Shown: piece after piece, positions 16,763 to 25,348 of the stretch
Layout: every line of letters starts with the position of its first letter
How positions within the stretch are numbered: the stretch's first letter is position 1
Assembly: GCF_902500225.1 (NCBI RefSeq)
Contig: NZ_LR722654.1
Location: 124,001 to 188,000, forward strand
Length of the DNA: 64,000 nt
Reading direction: 5' to 3'
DNA from: Buttiauxella massiliensis
GTDB lineage: Bacteria; Pseudomonadota; Gammaproteobacteria; Enterobacterales; Enterobacteriaceae
Position numbers and translations under genes: made by a program
Notes under the pieces: generated by a model
What the model was told of the DNA's origin: nothing
Databases searched by the model: none
Seen by the model: the letters and a program-made list of their open reading frames with translations, nothing else

Positions 16763-18784
16763 TTACTTACCGGAGGATTTCACCAGGCCACGATAATCCA
16801 GTGGCGCCACACCTGCATCGATGCGCACTTTGGTGGCGATACCATCAGTGGTGAAACCGTCCTGCTGGTCGATGTACGGTGCATCAACACCGTTCAGATA
16901 CGCCACTTCAATCGTATCTGTACCCTGTGCTGCAGCCAGATACCAGGCGGCCGGATCAGCATCATCCAGACGCGCTTCGGCAATGACTTCAGCAAAGTTC
17001 TGGATTGGGTTAATCACCCCGGCATTCACATCAGCCCCTTTCACGCTGGCAGACTTGATGGTCTGGTTGGCGGTAGTTTCCAGCGCCACCGGTACCAGAA
17101 TGTAAGCCGGGCGAATGTTGAGAGCTCGTTCCCCTTCTTTCTGGGTGCGCATCAACTGACGACCTTTGTCGAGGTTACTGATATCGATAGCGCCGGTGGC
17201 CATGTTTTTATGATCGGCATGGAACAGCGCCTTACCATCAGACAATTTGCCATTCGCGGTAAGAGTCGCGTAAACCAGATCGCCGATGGTGGCCTTCGCT
17301 GCGCGGCCCATTTTCATCGGCACATCGGTCAGCTGATTGAGATCATCGTTGATGATCGCCTGACGGGTAACAGAGAAAATCTCACCGTAGGTGGCCAGCG
17401 CGATGGTTTCGCCTTTATCACCGGTAGTGATGTATTTGTACTCGGCACCTTCACGGACCTGTCGCAGCGACGGGAAGCCGCCCATGCCCACACGATGTGC
17501 TGTTTTGAAATCAGACAGCTGGCCTTTTTTGGTCCACTGCTCGAAGGTTTCAGCTGATTCATCCCAGCCCTGCAACAGTGCCTTGTTAGCCACATCCAGC
17601 AGGATATTGCCGAAGTCAGACGTGCTGTGAGTCAGTGCAAAGCCGACCATCTGCATCGGATTATAGGAAGCCACACCGAAACCGCGCTCAGTCAGTGACA
17701 TGCGAGCCAGCTCACGCAAGGTTGTGCCGTTGTAGACGTTATCACGCTGCATGTCTTCATAACCTGCACGCGCCATCAGTGCCTGACGAATACCATCACC
17801 GACAAAATTACCGTTGCCGGCATACACATGTGCCTGGGTCTGAGTCTGCGTCGATTTGTTGGAAGGCGTCGCGCTTTTACCCAGCTCTGCCAGCAGCTTA
17901 TCTTTCGCCTGCTCAACAGAACATTCAACATCAGCCACACACTGAGCCTGAAGTTCCTGGTGTTTACCGCCGAACATAGCAAACAAATCCTGAATATTGT
18001 TTACGCGGGCCTTCTGCTCGGCAATCACCTGCTGGCGAATGTCAGTTGCGTTGGCGTTCTCTGGCGCGGTGGTCACCGGCTGGGTGATAGTTGGCTGCGG
18101 GTCACGCGGCGCTGTATTACGTGGTGGGGTGATCATGTTGCGGATTGTGCGTGGCATCTTCTCGAATTCCTCGATACGTTTTGACTGAATACAGGCCATT
18201 GCCTGAAGGGATGGAGTAACTTCGTCGGCAAAACCCAGCGCCAGACATTCAGCACCGGATAACCAGGTTTCGTCCTCCAGCATGGCGGCAATCTCTTCCT
18301 GAGACTTTCCGGTTTTTGCCATGTAAGCCGGGATAAGTACGCCCTCGAGCTTATCCAGCAAGTCGGCGTAATCACGCATGTCGTTCGCGTCACCACCCGT
18401 GAATCCCCACGGCTTGTGGATCATCATCATGGTGTTTTCCGGCATGATGACCGGATTACCCACCATCGCGATGACTGATGCCATCGATGCAGCCAGGCCA
18501 TCGATATAAGCGGTAATCGACGCGCCATGGTGTTTCAGGGCATTAAAAATGGCGATGCCATCAAAGACATCGCCACCAGGGGAGTTAATGTGAAGGTTGA
18601 TATGAGTGATATCACCCAGCGCTTTGAGGTTGGCCACAAACTGTTTTGCCGTCACACCCCAGTAGCCGATTTCATCGTAGATATAGATATCGGCTTCGCT
18701 TTCATTGCTTGCCTGCATCCGGAACCAGCTATTTTTTACGCTGGCTTTCGGGCGGTTCATTACCCGGTTTTTCTTCCTGGCCAC
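16763..18784 (-). CDS. Fused ClpP-type prohead protease and major capsid protein (673 aa)
   Basis: I choose the GTG at 18784 because AAGGAG lies seven bases upstream and the protein then begins ARKKNRVMNRPKASVKN; a longer frame reaches 18847. Residues about 30-200 are a ClpP-fold protease: NSPGGDVFDG, the catalytic Ser in GLAASMASVIAM, the His in MMMIHKPWG. A Gln/Ala-rich scaffold-like linker follows (about 215-320). The C-terminal half resembles Mu gpT-type major head subunits (NPMQMVGFALTHSTSDF; DGKALFHADHKN; LDYRGLVKSSGK). One polypeptide therefore supplies maturation protease, scaffold and capsid. Its start overlaps the portal gene by 56 bp. Confidence 0.9.
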   Translation of the reverse strand: MARKKNRVMNRPKASVKNSWFRMQASNESEADIYIYDEIGYWGVTAKQFVANLKALGDITHINLHINSPGGDVFDGIAIFNALKHHGASITAYIDGLAASMASVIAMVGNPVIMPENTMMMIHKPWGFTGGDANDMRDYADLLDKLEGVLIPAYMAKTGKSQEEIAAMLEDETWLSGAECLALGFADEVTPSLQAMACIQSKRIEEFEKMPRTIRNMITPPRNTAPRDPQPTITQPVTTAPENANATDIRQQVIAEQKARVNNIQDLFAMFGGKHQELQAQCVADVECSVEQAKDKLLAELGKSATPSNKSTQTQTQAHVYAGNGNFVGDGIRQALMARAGYEDMQRDNVYNGTTLRELARMSLTERGFGVASYNPMQMVGFALTHSTSDFGNILLDVANKALLQGWDESAETFEQWTKKGQLSDFKTAHRVGMGGFPSLRQVREGAEYKYITTGDKGETIALATYGEIFSVTRQAIINDDLNQLTDVPMKMGRAAKATIGDLVYATLTANGKLSDGKALFHADHKNMATGAIDISNLDKGRQLMRTQKEGERALNIRPAYILVPVALETTANQTIKSASVKGADVNAGVINPIQNFAEVIAEARLDDADPAAWYLAAAQGTDTIEVAYLNGVDAPYIDQQDGFTTDGIATKVRIDAGVAPLDYRGLVKSSGK

Positions 18785-20285
18785 TGGTGGCTCCTTTGTC
18801 ATTAGCCGGGTCGGTATCGAACACCAGCCCCTGCTTGCGGTTATCATCTATTTCCGCCTTGCGGCGTCGCTTCACATCATCCGGATTAGCACCGCGAGCT
18901 CGCACCCATTCGCTTTCAGTCGCAGCACCACCGCGCAACAGGATTTTCCAGGCGTTTGCCTCTTTAACGGGATCAATCCACGGCATTACCGGGCCAGAGA
19001 AAACAGCGCTGTAGAGCGACTCTTTATCCACCCCTGCAGGAACGATGATTTGACCGGAGGTAATTGCCATACTCAGCCAGGCGCGGTACATCGGGCGGGT
19101 CACAGCGGCAATGAAGGCATCCTGCAGAATGAAATAGCCTTCCGTTGACTCCACTAACTCCTGTCGCTGGGCGCTGTAGGTCCCATCATAATTACGGGCA
19201 ATACTGGAAAAACTGCCGCGTGAGCCTGCGGCTACTGCACGCAACTGGCCGTTACGGAAGGTTTCAAGGTTGGGGTTCGGTCGGTCAGATTTGATCATCC
19301 CGATATCTTCACCGGGACGAAGGTCATCAAACAGCATGCCAGGTTCAATATTCAGTTCCCTGTCACCACCAGGACCATCTTCCGGATAAGACTGACCATC
19401 GCCTTTTTTGATGAACATACCCAGCGCGGCGGCAATGCGGGCAGCAGTTAACTCTGCATCTTCATATTCTTTGAGGGCGGACAGACGCATCAGAACACCA
19501 GCGAGCAAAGAATTTCCCCGGATTTGATGCAGTCGACGCATAAATTTGAGATGCAACATTTTGTCAGCACCAATATCTTTGGTGTCACCCTGCCTCAATC
19601 CCTCCGCTGGCAGGTTTTTGTACACCATGTATCGGGTTGGCCGACCCCAGTCGTTGAGATAAATACCTTGGCTTAATCTATTGGCCGGTTCGCTCCGCTC
19701 CATCGGCACAAAATCAGGCTCCAGCGCCTCCAACCAGAATGGAATGCCTGCGACCGGGTCTAGCCCATTTCCGGTACCACTAACTAACTGAGCAAATACT
19801 TCGCCGTCACGCAGCCAGGTTCGCGCCATCAGTCTCTCAAGCACGGGCCGCGTAAACTGTCCTGTTACGTCCGGAGAGACTGACCATTCAGCCCATTTGG
19901 CACGAATATCAGTAGCCAGTTTGGTGGCAAGACCCCCGCTTTTCAGTAGTGGTTGAGGCTCAACGATGATCCCTTTAGCCCCCACAATGCGCTCTTCGAG
20001 TTTATCAAGTAGGCCTATTACCAAATCGTGGTTACAGTCGAGCCAGCGAGCCTGCTCACGCAGAGAGCGACCACCAGACTGCGTAAGCTGGTTCGCAGAG
20101 CGATTCTCGCGTTTAGCTTTATGTGTCCTGGATGGATGAGTGGCCTCATAAGCTGCAATTTCATCTACAGAGATACTTTTCCTGCCTTGATACTCATCAT
20201 AAATATTAAGGATGTGCTGTGACTTAACCCTGGATAGTGCCCACTGCGGTGAAATATTTCTAAGTGCACTTTCAAGCCATCTCAT
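18729..20285 (-). CDS. Portal protein, lambda B type (518 aa)
   Basis: This forms the dodecameric channel at the head vertex. It matches the lambda-type portal family in size and motifs: VDEIAAYEATHPSRTHKAKR near the N-terminus, NHDLVIGLLDKLEERIVG, and ARNYDGTYSAQRQELVESTE in the C-terminal third. The tail after residue 470 is charged and low-complexity. It overlaps gpW upstream and the capsid gene downstream. Confidence 0.95.
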   Translation of the reverse strand: MRWLESALRNISPQWALSRVKSQHILNIYDEYQGRKSISVDEIAAYEATHPSRTHKAKRENRSANQLTQSGGRSLREQARWLDCNHDLVIGLLDKLEERIVGAKGIIVEPQPLLKSGGLATKLATDIRAKWAEWSVSPDVTGQFTRPVLERLMARTWLRDGEVFAQLVSGTGNGLDPVAGIPFWLEALEPDFVPMERSEPANRLSQGIYLNDWGRPTRYMVYKNLPAEGLRQGDTKDIGADKMLHLKFMRRLHQIRGNSLLAGVLMRLSALKEYEDAELTAARIAAALGMFIKKGDGQSYPEDGPGGDRELNIEPGMLFDDLRPGEDIGMIKSDRPNPNLETFRNGQLRAVAAGSRGSFSSIARNYDGTYSAQRQELVESTEGYFILQDAFIAAVTRPMYRAWLSMAITSGQIIVPAGVDKESLYSAVFSGPVMPWIDPVKEANAWKILLRGGAATESEWVRARGANPDDVKRRRKAEIDDNRKQGLVFDTDPANDKGATSGQEEKPGNEPPESQRKK

Positions 20286-20506
20286 CGCGTAAACCTCGCC
20301 AGTTTGAATCCACTACGGCCGCCACTGGTTGCGTTAGCCGTAGCAAGTTTGCGCTCCCACTCCTGACGCCCCTCGCGGATTTTGCTCAAGTCTTCCCGGG
20401 TCATCTGCTGACCATTAAAGACAATTGATTTACCCTGCAAAACCTCCATCTCGGCCTGGATATAGAGACGGATCATTTCCTGAATACTTGTTGTGTTAGG
20501 TGTCAT
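20282..20506 (-). CDS. Head-tail joining protein gpW (74 aa)
   Basis: This matches gpW in size (lambda 68 aa), place between terminase and portal, and content (SIQEMIRLYIQAEMEVLQGK; a basic C-terminus). In lambda it binds under the portal and is needed before tails can join. Confidence 0.9.
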   Translation of the reverse strand: MTPNTTSIQEMIRLYIQAEMEVLQGKSIVFNGQQMTREDLSKIREGRQEWERKLATANATSGGRSGFKLARFTR

Positions 20507-22608
20507 ACCCAGCCTCCTGAATTAGATGGTGCCCATGCCGATTCACTGGCAGGTTTCTTTGTCTTTGTTGCAGATACTGGCGGTAGCGGTTTAGCAGCTG
20601 CTGCCACAACCAGCACATCTGTTGTGGGTTCATCCACAAGATAGGTTTCACGACGCGCCCATTCCGGCGCATCAGGCCATTTAATCTTTTCGTAGCCGTG
20701 GAGAATGACCAGAGCATGCGCATACACCATGAGGTCAAACGCTTCGTTGGCGCCCTTACCGGGCTTCGTCCATTTGCCATCTACAGAACGCTCCTCATAG
20801 GTCAGTTCGTCGTAAAACCAGTCCCCAAGCCAGTCAGGAAAATGGACATAATTCGGACCCGGAACATCACGCCACAGCGCATTGTTGATCTGGTCTTTCA
20901 GTGGATTTGTCTGAAGAAGATAAAGGGGGACATCCCCTGCAGCCTTTGCCCTACGGGCCGAACGTCCGGTGTTATCGGGATAAGTCTGCGTAATGAGTTT
21001 CCCAGCAGCCTGACTTGCCCCTTTGAATAACCAGACTTTTCGCTGCAGACCATCACGCCTGCAACGGCGCCAGAAGCGATAAGCATTATCCGTTACGCCA
21101 TCTTCGCCACCGGAATCCACCGCCATAGCCATCAGGCTCATGCGTTTATCGGGGTCGCCATCCAGTGCCCAGCTCTTGTCGAGTACATCGGTCCGCAATA
21201 AATCCCAGTCTTCGGGAAAACTGCCGGGCTCAATCCGGAGGCTTTCGCCATCGGCGTTGGTGCGCATGGATTGAGTGATGTTGTAACGGTCAACGATCCA
21301 GCGCTCACCCTGGGCACCATAGCCCGTCACCTGAACAACGAAGCGACGATTTTTACCACCCTGAACGTCGACCGTCGCGACCAGAAACTGAACACCTGCG
21401 GAAACACTTCGCTTTGAGACCCGTTCAGCCCGCGCACTAAGCTGCTCGCCCTTCCGTTGCTCAATGCTGGAGCGCGGAAGATACGGCAGTCCCCAGTCGG
21501 TATTAATCACCGCCTTGAGTGTCTCTTCACTTCCCGTGAGTTCATATTCCTGTTCGGCGGTCAGCAACTTGTAAACCAACTGCGACCAGGTCTGATAAGC
21601 CGCTGCCGGACCTTCCATCCAGAAAGATGCAATGCGGGAACGCCGACCCTCGCCGCTCAAATTCCCATCCCGGTCGATACTTTGCCCTTCGCGCAACCAG
21701 ACGCCTTTCAGGTTCAGTGACCGCTTCATGTCTGCGGTGATTGTTCCTGCGCATGACGGGCATTTAATATGGGCGGATTCACTGGCAGCGACTGGATCAT
21801 CGATGTCGCGATAGCCTGTCATCGCCTGCATTTCCGGCTGAAAATGCTCACCGCAATGCGGACAAGGCCAGAACCAACGGCGGCGATCGCCGCGGTTATA
21901 GAGAGATAAAATGCCTGTTGTTGGCGGAGCTTCATGCGGAGAACGGCGGCGCCATTTGGTGTCGCGAATATCACGGCCAGGGGAGCTTTCCACCAGCGTC
22001 ATACCGGAAGACATAAACGTCGTGGTTCGCTTTGATGCGAGAGAATAACCATCGCCCTCCCCGTCAATATCTTCGGGGAAGCGGTCATAATCGGTCAGCG
22101 CCACGCATTTGAAGTCAGAGGAGGACATCACATTAATGGAGGGCCAGCCAATTTTAAGGAAACCACCCGAAAGGAAAAACTTGTCGTGCACATTATTATC
22201 GTTCTTCCGGGGGCTTAGTCGCTTCTTCACTTCGGGACTACACCGGAACGTACGCGCCAGTCGTTTTTTGGAGTGCTCCTGAGCTTTGTCCTGTGTCATC
22301 TGAACAATCAGCATATCCGAGGGATCGCAGACGATGTTATAGACAACCCACCCGTCGATCAGCCCTATCGTTTTACCCGTTCGGGCAGGCCCAACAAAAA
22401 TGACCGCATCGTAGTCACGGGACGACAGGCAGTTCATCGGCTCCATAACATAAGGCGCGACCATTGGGTCCCACGGCACTGAGTTCCCCCCGGACATGGG
22501 CACCCGCATGTATTTTGCAACCGCCTCCGCGACCGGCACTCTTCGCGGAGCTTCAATCAACATTGCTGTATCAGTCGTGATCGTTCTCGCTGTTGCCTGC
22601 GCCGACAT
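20503..22608 (-). CDS. Terminase large subunit, lambda gpA type (701 aa)
   Basis: This ATPase/endonuclease packages DNA from cos. The start is the ATG at 22608, coupled to the TerS stop (TGATG). The P-loop is GPARTGKT (about residues 76-83), Walker B is around VALTDYDRFPED, and a zinc-finger-like CPHCGEHF...CPSCAG follows. The C-terminal nuclease half includes VATVDVQGGKN and AVDSGGEDG, with Asp residues that could bind metal. Type A terminase predicts a cos-type phage. Confidence 0.95.
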   Translation of the reverse strand: MSAQATARTITTDTAMLIEAPRRVPVAEAVAKYMRVPMSGGNSVPWDPMVAPYVMEPMNCLSSRDYDAVIFVGPARTGKTIGLIDGWVVYNIVCDPSDMLIVQMTQDKAQEHSKKRLARTFRCSPEVKKRLSPRKNDNNVHDKFFLSGGFLKIGWPSINVMSSSDFKCVALTDYDRFPEDIDGEGDGYSLASKRTTTFMSSGMTLVESSPGRDIRDTKWRRRSPHEAPPTTGILSLYNRGDRRRWFWPCPHCGEHFQPEMQAMTGYRDIDDPVAASESAHIKCPSCAGTITADMKRSLNLKGVWLREGQSIDRDGNLSGEGRRSRIASFWMEGPAAAYQTWSQLVYKLLTAEQEYELTGSEETLKAVINTDWGLPYLPRSSIEQRKGEQLSARAERVSKRSVSAGVQFLVATVDVQGGKNRRFVVQVTGYGAQGERWIVDRYNITQSMRTNADGESLRIEPGSFPEDWDLLRTDVLDKSWALDGDPDKRMSLMAMAVDSGGEDGVTDNAYRFWRRCRRDGLQRKVWLFKGASQAAGKLITQTYPDNTGRSARRAKAAGDVPLYLLQTNPLKDQINNALWRDVPGPNYVHFPDWLGDWFYDELTYEERSVDGKWTKPGKGANEAFDLMVYAHALVILHGYEKIKWPDAPEWARRETYLVDEPTTDVLVVAAAAKPLPPVSATKTKKPASESAWAPSNSGGWV

Positions 22609-23102
22609 CAATCCTCCTCCGGAGATACCTCCTCTTGTACTGCGTCTCCGGACGCCACCCGGCGGGCAATATCGTCACGCAAATCGTCAATAATCGCCTG
22701 CACCCGCGTCACCGCCTGAGGAGGAAGAGCGCAATCACGCTCAAGAATATCCGGCAGCGTCTCCAGCACCTGGACCATTGCCTTTGCCATCCCCGCGAAC
22801 TCGCGTGCGACATCAGATGCCGGTATCAATTCACCAATTTCCTGCTCGAATTTCAGGCGCTCCCTTTCTGACTGATACCAGGCCTTACGATCCTGAGGCT
22901 CCATTTCACCTTCCGCGACAGGCGGTGGTGTTTTCATCAGCTCAGAAAGAATGGATGTCAGGGAATACAACTTAAGGTTGCTTTCATGCCCACCGACAGG
23001 TGAGACGTTCTTAATGCGGGAGCTTACGGTCTGTCGATGCACGCCGGAGATTGCAGCAAGCTGGCTGACATTGAGTTGAAGGTTCTTTATTTCGTTATCC
23101 AT
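22608..23102 (-). CDS. Terminase small subunit, Nu1 type (164 aa)
   Basis: It starts at the ATG at 23102 (GGTGGGG upstream); a longer frame upstream adds non-conserved residues. The N-terminus has a winged-helix DNA-binding motif (LNVSQLAAISGVHRQTVSSR), followed by a helical region with EREREK-like charge and an acidic end. It would bind cosB and recruit TerL. It sits immediately downstream of the cos-like site. Confidence 0.92.
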   Translation of the reverse strand: MDNEIKNLQLNVSQLAAISGVHRQTVSSRIKNVSPVGGHESNLKLYSLTSILSELMKTPPPVAEGEMEPQDRKAWYQSERERLKFEQEIGELIPASDVAREFAGMAKAMVQVLETLPDILERDCALPPQAVTRVQAIIDDLRDDIARRVASGDAVQEEVSPEED

Positions 23103-23216
23103 ACCCCACCCAGTGATGAATGAAAAACAAACAGAATCGTCACTAAAATAAAAATAATTGCTAAAAATCAATTAATTGAACTGGTGGTGACGACCGATAA
23201 AAATGCGAAAATTTGT

Positions 23217-23240
23217 CGCTTTCCGCGTGCCCGCCGCCTC
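23217..23240 (-). other. Candidate cosN site
   Basis: The minus strand reads GAGGCGGCGGGCACGCGG and then AAAGCG, resembling lambda cosN (GGGCGGCGACCTCGCGGG) in sequence and position about 115 bp before the TerS start. Nicking positions cannot be set by eye. Confidence 0.5.
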
Positions 23241-23270
23241 GTGGCAGGCCGGATCCCCGGGAGTACCTTT

Positions 23271-23295
23271 TCAAATGATAGTGATTATCATTTGA
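23271..23295. promoter_or_regulatory. Fur-box-like palindrome
   Basis: A perfect 10-bp inverted repeat, TCAAATGATA and TATCATTTGA around GTGAT. Its core TGATAGTGATTATCA fits the 7-1-7 Fur consensus at all but one position. It lies between a DUF2190 gene end and the cos-like site. It could also be a terminase-related site; no T-run follows on either side. Confidence 0.5.
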
Positions 23296-23316
23296 TGTGA
23301 TTTTGGTCTATGCGGG

Positions 23317-23658
23317 TCAGAAGCCAAGACGCACGCGCCCTTCGGGGTCGCCTGCATTGGAGGTGATCCACGCGGTGCCAGCGAAGGCGTTAGCATCTGA
23401 ACCGTCCTTCTCATCGGACGTAAGCTTGCCATCTTTAGTCAACCACAGCTGTACGCCACGCTGCCACGTTCCTGCTGTAACCTTGGGTAAGACAAACACG
23501 CCGGTCATCATCAGCTCACCGTCTGCATCAACTGGGATATCGTGCTGGGCGATACCAATAAGATCACCAACAATTACCGGCTGACCTGATACCACGTCTT
23601 TACCGGTACCGTTCTTCCAGTCCATGGTATTGCCGTCCTGATAGTAGTTCTTAGCCAT
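23317..23658 (-). CDS. Second DUF2190-type protein, next to cos (113 aa)
   Basis: It opens MAKNYYQDGNTMDWKNGTGK and contains PVIVGDLIGIAQHDIPVDADGE split around GDLIG, paralleling KNYLQDGRTITIKN and PVGDLLAVAIADIPVGE of the protein at 16358-16681. The two are clear paralogues but strongly diverged. It lies between lysis and packaging genes rather than with the head genes. It may be an alternative decoration protein. Confidence 0.85.
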   Translation of the reverse strand: MAKNYYQDGNTMDWKNGTGKDVVSGQPVIVGDLIGIAQHDIPVDADGELMMTGVFVLPKVTAGTWQRGVQLWLTKDGKLTSDEKDGSDANAFAGTAWITSNAGDPEGRVRLGF

Positions 23659-23692
23659 TGGATTACCTGCCTGATTGAAGAATTGATATGAA

Positions 23693-24511
23693 CTAACGTT
23701 TTTGAATAGAGTTACAAATGAGACCGCCAGGACGCAGGCTAGCCTGAATAGATTTCGTAATAACGGCGCTTAGCTCTTCATCATTATTGTGCGGGATATT
23801 GATGTTGACAGTAATGACATTGCCGCTTTGTGGCTGGTTCATATCACCAGCAGTGGTGAGTGCATTTCCTATAATGGCGCCAGCAATCTTCACTTCACCA
23901 CTGGTAACGGTGAAACGATCAGCCTGAAACGAGACCTCTTTTTGAGGTATTAGCTCAGCGAACAATCTGCTCTCACGCACTGCATCAATAACAGCATCGC
24001 GCATATCGTCAGATAGTCGGGTTTTCGTGGCGGCTGCACCTACACCGACAGACATACCTGCAGCGTACTGTTTTCCGACCTTATCAGTGCCCACTTTAAT
24101 GGTGTGGCCGCTGCTTAGCTTGCTACTGGCTGAGTCTTCCCCGAGAAATGATGTATCGAAACCAACGGCATCAGGCTCAGGCAAGTAGCCACCTACAAAC
24201 TCAACCGGTAGGCTTTCCCATGATACTGGCTGGTTGTTATCGCCTATACGCAAAGCAATAATCATGTGGCCATCTGGCACAATCACATCGCGGGTGATGT
24301 TGTATTCACTTGAGCTACTACCCGAACCAACCACGCAACCAACCATGAAGCCATCAAATGTTCCGCGCTGTTCCCATCCTGACTTGACGGCATACAGGTG
24401 AACCCGATATTCCTCGCCAAGCCTGATCGCATTGCCCTGGTCATCATGGGTGACTATACCCATCGGTGGTAATGCCACCTTCACCCGGCTTATCTGGTGA
24501 GTATTCTTCAT
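23693..24511 (-). CDS. Mosaic protein with J-like and tape-measure-like segments (272 aa)
   Basis: The start at 24511 is chosen because AAGGAA has proper spacing to it; an ATG two codons earlier has none. Residues 1-110 form a beta-rich domain with no match I recognise (SRVKVALPPMGIVTHDDQGN). Residues about 135-158 read IKVGTDKVGKQYAAGMSVGV, near-identical to the end of J (IKVGVDKNGRKYAAGMGIGV), and FQADRF also matches. Residues 242-272 end SIQASLRPGGLICNSIQKR, like the tape measure C-terminus. A tail-tip role is likely but it lies between lysis genes and cos. Confidence 0.8.
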   Translation of the reverse strand: MKNTHQISRVKVALPPMGIVTHDDQGNAIRLGEEYRVHLYAVKSGWEQRGTFDGFMVGCVVGSGSSSSEYNITRDVIVPDGHMIIALRIGDNNQPVSWESLPVEFVGGYLPEPDAVGFDTSFLGEDSASSKLSSGHTIKVGTDKVGKQYAAGMSVGVGAAATKTRLSDDMRDAVIDAVRESRLFAELIPQKEVSFQADRFTVTSGEVKIAGAIIGNALTTAGDMNQPQSGNVITVNINIPHNNDEELSAVITKSIQASLRPGGLICNSIQKR

Positions 24512-24621
24512 ATTCATTTCCTTTTAGATGTGAGCCTGTCGCACGACAATACCGCCCGAGAGGTAACGGTATTACCCAGGCTCACTGCTGAAAGACTCTC
24601 TTTGGTGCGCGTGCGATGCGC

Positions 24622-24654
24622 ATAAAAAAGCCACCAGCGGATGCGAGTGGCTTT
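24622..24654 (-). terminator. Intrinsic terminator before the mosaic gene
   Basis: The minus strand has arms AAAGCCAC and GTGGCTTT with a 12-nt loop, followed by T-rich sequence. It separates the 93-aa gene and the lysis genes from the block at 23.3-24.5 kb. Confidence 0.8.
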
Positions 24655-24694
24655 GCGGAAACTAATCTAGGTCATCTAGTGAGATTAGAGTGCA

Positions 24695-24976
24695 TCAGGT
24701 TTCATTGTGTTGATACTGATTGCAGTACTCTTTGATGTTATCAACGCTATTTCCCTTATGCCCCGATAACAGTGCAGATGGCTCATTTGAATTCTTAATA
24801 AAGCTGTCGATGTTTATATCACACTCGTAAACCCAGTGAGCTCGACCTGGTATATGGTCTGGATTTCTTAAGCGGTAAAACATAACCCGCTTAATGTTAG
24901 AAGAATTGGGGCCGTCGCTATATAGTTCGAATTTATCGCAAGGCCTTGTCAGAATTGTTGAGTACAGTTCGAGCAT
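24695..24976 (-). CDS. Protein of unknown function (93 aa)
   Basis: A good ribosome site (AGGGAGAT) precedes the ATG, and a 6-bp hairpin (CCACAG-ATTGG-CTGTGG, 24992-25008) lies just upstream. The protein is soluble-looking, with motifs YSDGPNSSNIKRVMFYRLRN and WVYECDINIDSF. I do not recognise it. With a terminator right after its stop it may be an independently expressed moron. Confidence 0.6.
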   Translation of the reverse strand: MLELYSTILTRPCDKFELYSDGPNSSNIKRVMFYRLRNPDHIPGRAHWVYECDINIDSFIKNSNEPSALLSGHKGNSVDNIKEYCNQYQHNET

Positions 24977-25228
24977 TTCTATCTCCCTTACCCACAGCCA
25001 ATCTGTGGAAATAAGGATGTTGGGGCTAATACCAAGAATTCAAATTACTTTTTCCATCAGCAAGCCCACCCGCAGATGAGCTTTGTAATGGTGCAATACC
25101 TAAAAATGGGGCAAATCCTCTCGTTTCCGATGCATTTGAGTGCATGTGCTCAAATGGTTGTGGAGTTAATCACTACAATAGATGACCTCACACCGAGGCT
25201 ATCTCCGTTAACTCGATCAGGAGGTACC

Positions 25229-25348
25229 ATGATGAACCAAAAAGCTTTGCCTTTAACACTTGCCTTCATTTCACTTATAAACCCCATTGTAATATTCAGT
25301 TTAAGTCTGATTCATTACTGGATAACCGGGCATCCTCTACCCTTTTAA
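25229..25348 (+). CDS. Small hydrophobic peptide opposite the Rz1 gene (39 aa)
   Basis: It begins ATGATG with AGGAGGT five bases upstream, one of the strongest ribosome sites in the prophage. The peptide starts MMNQKALPLTLAF and has one hydrophobic segment of about 22 residues (ISLINPIVIFSLSLIHYWI). Its last 53 bp overlap the Rz1 3' end on the other strand. The frame extends upstream to 25076 without a better start. Size and shape suit a membrane-acting peptide (type I toxin or small phage membrane protein), but no family is recognised. Confidence 0.55.
   Translation: MMNQKALPLTLAFISLINPIVIFSLSLIHYWITGHPLPF

Noticed and set aside
23251-23261. GGATCCCCGGG, looks like a cloning-vector polylinker
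   Set aside because: The sequence then diverges from vector and lies in the cos region of a contiguous prophage; a chance match is more likely than vector contamination.
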